NCBI GenBank assembly: GCA_964560325.1
Contig: CAZLLV010000232.1
Coordinates: forward strand, 1 to 20,404
Direction of reading: 5' to 3'
Length of the DNA stretch: 20,404 bases
Source: CAZLLV01 sp964560325
Lineage (GTDB): Bacteria > Acidobacteriota > Thermoanaerobaculia > Multivoradales > DATKCC01
Shown: piece after piece, positions 16,140 to 20,404 of the stretch
How the letters are laid out: each line of letters opens with the position of its first letter
How positions within the stretch are numbered: the stretch's first letter is position 1
Translations under genes and position numbers: made by a program
The notes under the pieces: generated by a model
The model's input: the letters and a program-made list of their open reading frames with translations, nothing else
Databases searched by the model: none
What the model was told of the DNA's origin: nothing

Positions 16140-16485
16140 ACGTCTGCCAGCCGCAGAGCAGGTCGACCCGGGTCTGGACCTCGGTCGGGTCGAGGCCGAG
16201 GATGCGGCTCGAGGCGCTGCAGGCGTAGAGGGTGAGGTGGCCGGTGTCGTGGGCGGAGCCGAGGAGGCTCGAGAGGGGCGGGAAGCCGAGGCTGGCGAGA
16301 CGGTCGGGGTCGACCGGCGGGTCGGGGTCGAGGTCGTCCCAGTGGCCGTGGATCCAGGCGTCGAGGGCGGCGAAGAAGAAGGCGAGATCGACCCGGTCGC
16401 CGGCGGAAGCCGCGCTCGCCGCGAGCGCGCTCGCCTGGTAGCGGCGGTCCCACGACGCTCCGTGGGAGAGGATCAGAAGTCGCAC
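16096..16485 (-). CDS. DsrE/DsrF-like family protein
   Basis: A 129-residue cytosolic protein of the DsrE-like fold: a first beta strand MRLLILSHGASWDRRYQASALAASA leading into a helix, the strand VDLAFFFAAL, then LTLYACSASSRILGL with Cys89, and Cys111 in LLCGW. Family members include sulfur-relay and uncharacterised redox-related proteins; the exact role here is unknown. The start is a GTG at 16485 with TAGGAG about 4 bases before it, only 7 bases after the korB stop codon, so it is almost certainly the third gene of the kor operon. This suggests a sulfur, Fe-S or redox function tied to the oxidoreductase, but that is inference. Its 3' end overlaps the convergent transporter gene. Confidence 0.8.
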   Translation of the reverse strand: MRLLILSHGASWDRRYQASALAASAASAGDRVDLAFFFAALDAWIHGHWDDLDPDPPVDPDRLASLGFPPLSSLLGSAHDTGHLTLYACSASSRILGLDPTEVQTRVDLLCGWQTFTKLIAEADRVVTF

Positions 16486-16492
16486 GAGGCTC

Positions 16493-17502
<1,010 letters not shown>

Positions 17503-17506
<4 letters not shown>

Positions 17507-19365
17507 GGCAGAAGCTCCAGCAGCCGGTCCTCGATCTCGGAGCGGAAGAAGGGCCGCCCCTGCATCTTGGTCATCGAGATCACGTCGACCAGGAAGCGGG
17601 CCCGCAAGAGCAGCGAGAGCTGCCCCAGGTTCATCTCCGGCACCAGCACCCGCTCGAAGCGCGAGAGTACCTCGCCCAGGTTGGCCGGGAACGGGTTGAG
17701 CCAGCGCAGGTGCGCGCGCGAGACGATGTGCCCCTTCTCCGCGAGGTTGCGGACCGCGCCCTTGATCGCGCCCTCGGTCGAGCCCCAGCCGAGGACCAGC
17801 ACGCCGCCCGACGCGGGCCCTTCGACCTCGAGGTCGGGCACGTCCCGCACCACCCGGGCGACCTTCTCGGCGCGCAGGTGGGTCATGCGCTCGTGATTGA
17901 CCGGGTCGTAAGAGACGTTGCCCGAGCCGTCCTGCTTCTCCAGGCCGCCGATCCGGTGCTCGAGCCCCGGCGTGCCCGGCACCGCCCAGGGGCGGGCGAG
18001 CGTCTCCGGATCGCGCGAGTACGGCTGAAAGTCCTCCGCCCGGGTGTGGAACTCGGGGGCGAAATCGGGCAGCTCCTCGACGTCCGGCAGTTTCCACGGC
18101 TCCGAGCCGTTGGCGATGTAGCCGTCCGAGAGGACCACCACCGGCACCATGTAGCGGATCGCCGTGCGCGCCGCCTCGAGCCCGGCCCAGAAGCAGTCCT
18201 GGGGCGAGCTCGCGGCGATCACCGGCACCGGCGACTCGCCGTTCCTGCCGAAGAGCACCTGGAGGAGGTCCGACTGCTCGGTCTTGGTCGGCAGACCGGT
18301 CGACGGGCCGCCGCGCTGAATGTCGCAGACCACGAGCGGCAGCTCGACCATCACGGCGAGGTTCATCGCCTCGGCTTTCAGGGCGATTCCCGGGCCGGAG
18401 GACGCCGTGACCCCGAGGCTGCCGCCGAACGAGGCGCCGATCGCGGCGCAGACGGCGGCGATCTCGTCCTCGGCCTGGAAGGTCGTCACGCCGTAGCTCT
18501 TGAACTGGGCGAGCCCGTGAAGGAGCTCCGACGCGGGCGTGATCGGGTAGGCGCCGAGGAAGAGTGGCAGACCCGACTTGCGGCTCGCCGCGACCAGGCC
18601 GAGGGCGAGCGCCTCGCTGCCGTTGATGTTGCGATAGGTGCCGGGCGCTAGCTTCGCCGGCTGCACCTCGTAGCGCGCCTGGAAGAACTCGTGGATGTCG
18701 GCGTAGTTCCAGCCCGCCTCGAGCACTCGGATGTTCGCCGCCGCCAGCTCCGGCTTGCCGGCGAACTTCTTCTCGAGCCAGCGCACCGTGTTGTCGAGCG
18801 GCCGGTGGAACAGCCAGTAGACGATTCCCAGGGCGAAAAAGTTCTTGCAGCGGTCCTTGTCCTTGACCGTGAGCTCCGTGTCTTCGAGCGTGCGGCGGGT
18901 GAGGGTGGTGAGCTCGACCCGGTGCACCCGGAAGCCGTCGAGCGTTCCGTCCTCGAGCGGGTCCCTCTCCAGGTTGGCGCGCGAGAAGTTGCGGTCCTTG
19001 AACTCGTCGGTGTTGACGATCACGACGCCGTTCGGCTTCACGTCGGGCAGGTTCTTGACCAGCGCCGCCGGGTTCATCGCCACCAGGACGTCGGGCGCGT
19101 CGCCCGGCGTGTGGATGTCGTAGTCCGCGATCCGCACCTGGTAGGCCGAGACCCCCGGCAGGGTGCCGGCGGGGGCGCGAATCTCGGCCGGAAAGTCGGG
19201 CAGCGTCGCGAGGTCGTTGCCGAAGAGCGCCGAGGTCGCGGTGAACTGCCCCCCCGTGAGCTGCATGCCGTCGCCCGAATCCCCCGCGAAGCGGACGACC
19301 ACGTCGTCCACGCGCTGCCGGGGTTTGGCCGAAGGGTCGTCTCTCTGGGTGTCGGCGATCGCCAT
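17503..19365 (-). CDS. korA: 2-oxoacid:ferredoxin oxidoreductase subunit alpha (gamma-alpha fusion)
   Basis: Large subunit of the KorAB enzyme, 620 residues, with the gamma domain fused ahead of the alpha domain, the usual layout of two-subunit enzymes. The gamma part (about 20-210) starts with RFAGDSGDGMQLTGG (28-39 for GDSGDGMQLTGG) and contains the CoA-binding-type fold. The alpha part begins near 250 and carries YPITPASE (273-280), followed by QAEDEIAAVCAAIGASFGG and TASSGPGIALKAEA, all diagnostic. The C-terminal swivel-like part ends with VISMTKMQGRPFF. ATG 19365 was chosen by homology; only a weak GGAG 11 bases upstream supports it. An extended -10 element lies about 60 bases upstream. 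It is the first gene of the korA-korB-dsrE-like operon and diverges from the AhpD-like gene. Confidence 0.94.
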
Positions 19366-19424
19366 CGTGGTGAGGTCTCCGCGTCGACGTCGTGCGTCCG
19401 CTGCTCGGTGCCGGGCTACCCCGG

Positions 19425-19433
19425 ATCATAGCA
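19425..19433 (-). promoter_or_regulatory. Extended -10 promoter of the kor operon
   Basis: Minus strand reads TGC-TATGAT (19433-19425): a 5-of-6 match to TATAAT preceded by the TGn extension. No convincing -35 is found at the usual distance, which is normal for extended -10 promoters. The predicted start near 19418 would leave a leader of about 50 bases before korA. It lies in the 181-base gap shared with the divergent AhpD-like gene, for which only a weak TAGGGT (19514-19519) is seen. Confidence 0.45.
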
Positions 19434-19546
19434 AGCGGCAACGCCTTCGAGACGGGGACGATTCCGCACCCGCGGCCCACGCCACCTCCTCTCCCAGTGC
19501 AATCGAGAGACGATAGGGTACGAGGCCGCAGCCACGAGACGAGAGC

Positions 19547-20404
19547 ATGAGCCTTCCCCCGGTCCGACACCGCGACGCCGACAGTCTGGTCGCCCGGGTC
19601 TACGACGCGGTCGATCGCGACTTCTTCCCGGCTCCGCCCCTGGTGGTGCATTCGCCTTCGCCTGTGCTCCTGGCTGGGGTGTGGACGCTGTTCCGGGAGG
19701 CGGTGCTGTGCGGCGAGGCCCCCCGCTCCTGGAAAGAGGCGACCGCGGCGGCGGTGGCCCGGGCCAACCGCTGTCCGTTCTGTATCGAGGCCCACACGAT
19801 GTTCCTCCACGGGCTTGGCGCCCACGCCGAGGCGCGCTGGCTCGCCGCCGAGGGAAAAACCCCACCGCCCGCGAGCGAGCTCGCCGCCATCGTCCGGTGG
19901 GCGTCCGCCGTGCGCTCGCCCGGCGCGCCTGCGCTCCGGGAGCCGCCCTTCGGCGCGCAGTGGGCGCCGGAGCTCGTCGCGACGGCCGTGGCGTTCCAGT
20001 ACATCACCACGATCGCGACCGTCTTCCTGGACTCGACGCCGATCCCCCGGGGCTTCCGCTGGATGAGCGGAACGGTCCGCCGGGTCGGCGGAGCCGTGCT
20101 CTCGGGCCGCCTCGACCGGCGGCTCCCCCCCGGCCGCTCGCTCGAGCTCCTGCCCGACGCCCGACTCCCTTCCGACCTGTCGTGGGCCGCACCCGACCCT
20201 TTCGTGGCCGGCGCCCTGGCGCGGCTGGCGGCTTACGTGGACGACGCGGGGGCGCGAAGCCTCCCGCCGGCGGTACGCACCCTGGTGGCCGACGCCGTCG
20301 GCGGCTGGTACGGCGAGACGGCCCCGCTGGGCAGCGCGTGGATCGACCGCGCCCTCGGCCGCGCACCGGATCTGGCGGAGGACGACCGGGGGCCGGCCCG
20401 CCTC
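19547..20404 (+). CDS. AhpD-like / carboxymuconolactone decarboxylase family protein, partial
   Basis: The first 286 residues of a protein that runs off the right edge with the frame open throughout. Residues 46-90 contain the AhpD-type active site: E64, then C76-P-F-C79 and H83 (NRCPFCIEAHTMFLHG). The Glu-to-Cys spacing of 12 is that of alkylhydroperoxidase AhpD, whose CxxC relays electrons for peroxide reduction. The protein is longer than typical AhpD (about 175 residues). The second half (from about 165) contains FRWMSGTVRRVGG and later a patch resembling a second helical repeat (DPFVAGALARLAAYVDDAG), so a two-domain form is possible. ATG 19547 has only a weak GACGAGAG upstream. It diverges from korA. 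Peroxide or thiol redox chemistry is inferred from the motif only. Confidence 0.82.
   Translation, partial: MSLPPVRHRDADSLVARVYDAVDRDFFPAPPLVVHSPSPVLLAGVWTLFREAVLCGEAPRSWKEATAAAVARANRCPFCIEAHTMFLHGLGAHAEARWLAAEGKTPPPASELAAIVRWASAVRSPGAPALREPPFGAQWAPELVATAVAFQYITTIATVFLDSTPIPRGFRWMSGTVRRVGGAVLSGRLDRRLPPGRSLELLPDARLPSDLSWAAPDPFVAGALARLAAYVDDAGARSLPPAVRTLVADAVGGWYGETAPLGSAWIDRALGRAPDLAEDDRGPARL

Overview
The window is a very GC-rich, densely coded bacterial segment. The best taxonomic hint is an 816-residue MacB/FtsX-type permease with the duplicated architecture of acidobacterial ADOP proteins, so an Acidobacteriota-like genome is the leading inference. No rRNA or other marker gene is present to confirm it. 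No tRNA, rRNA, CRISPR array, insertion sequence or phage gene was recognised.

Left part (1-8.6 kb). A minus-strand megasynthase starts at 4915 and runs off the left edge. Its visible 1638 residues read FAAL - carrier protein - condensation - adenylation, the loading and first extension stage of a lipopeptide NRPS. The adenylation pocket reads D-V-W-H-I-S-L-V-D, a serine code. Upstream on the same strand lies the ADOP-like permease. The first codons and leader of that permease recur about 1 kb away (66 of 69 bases identical), next to no permease body. Between the two copies sits a plus-strand gene for an unrecognised exported protein.

Middle part (8.6-12.6 kb). A large vanadium-dependent haloperoxidase (minus) has a good sigma70-like promoter and diverges from an OsmC-type peroxidase gene (plus). 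The OsmC gene converges on an alpha/beta-hydrolase, with the two stop codons overlapping. A small exported beta-rich protein follows on the minus strand.

Right part (12.6-20.4 kb). leuC and leuD (isopropylmalate isomerase) form a plus-strand operon with an APC-family amino acid transporter coupled by an ATGA overlap. Converging on it is a minus-strand operon korA-korB-dsrE-like: a two-subunit 2-oxoacid:ferredoxin oxidoreductase (ATGA overlap between subunits) followed after 7 bases by a DsrE-like protein. An extended -10 element lies upstream of korA. Divergent from korA, an AhpD-like CxxC protein runs off the right edge.

Functionally the window mixes core metabolism (leucine biosynthesis, ferredoxin-linked 2-oxoacid oxidation) with accessory functions (lipopeptide assembly, haloperoxidase, peroxide-handling proteins). 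I found no clear evidence for a wholly undescribed system. The items most worth a second look are the lipopeptide initiation module, the duplicated permease leader, and the haloperoxidase with a Cys-rich insertion.
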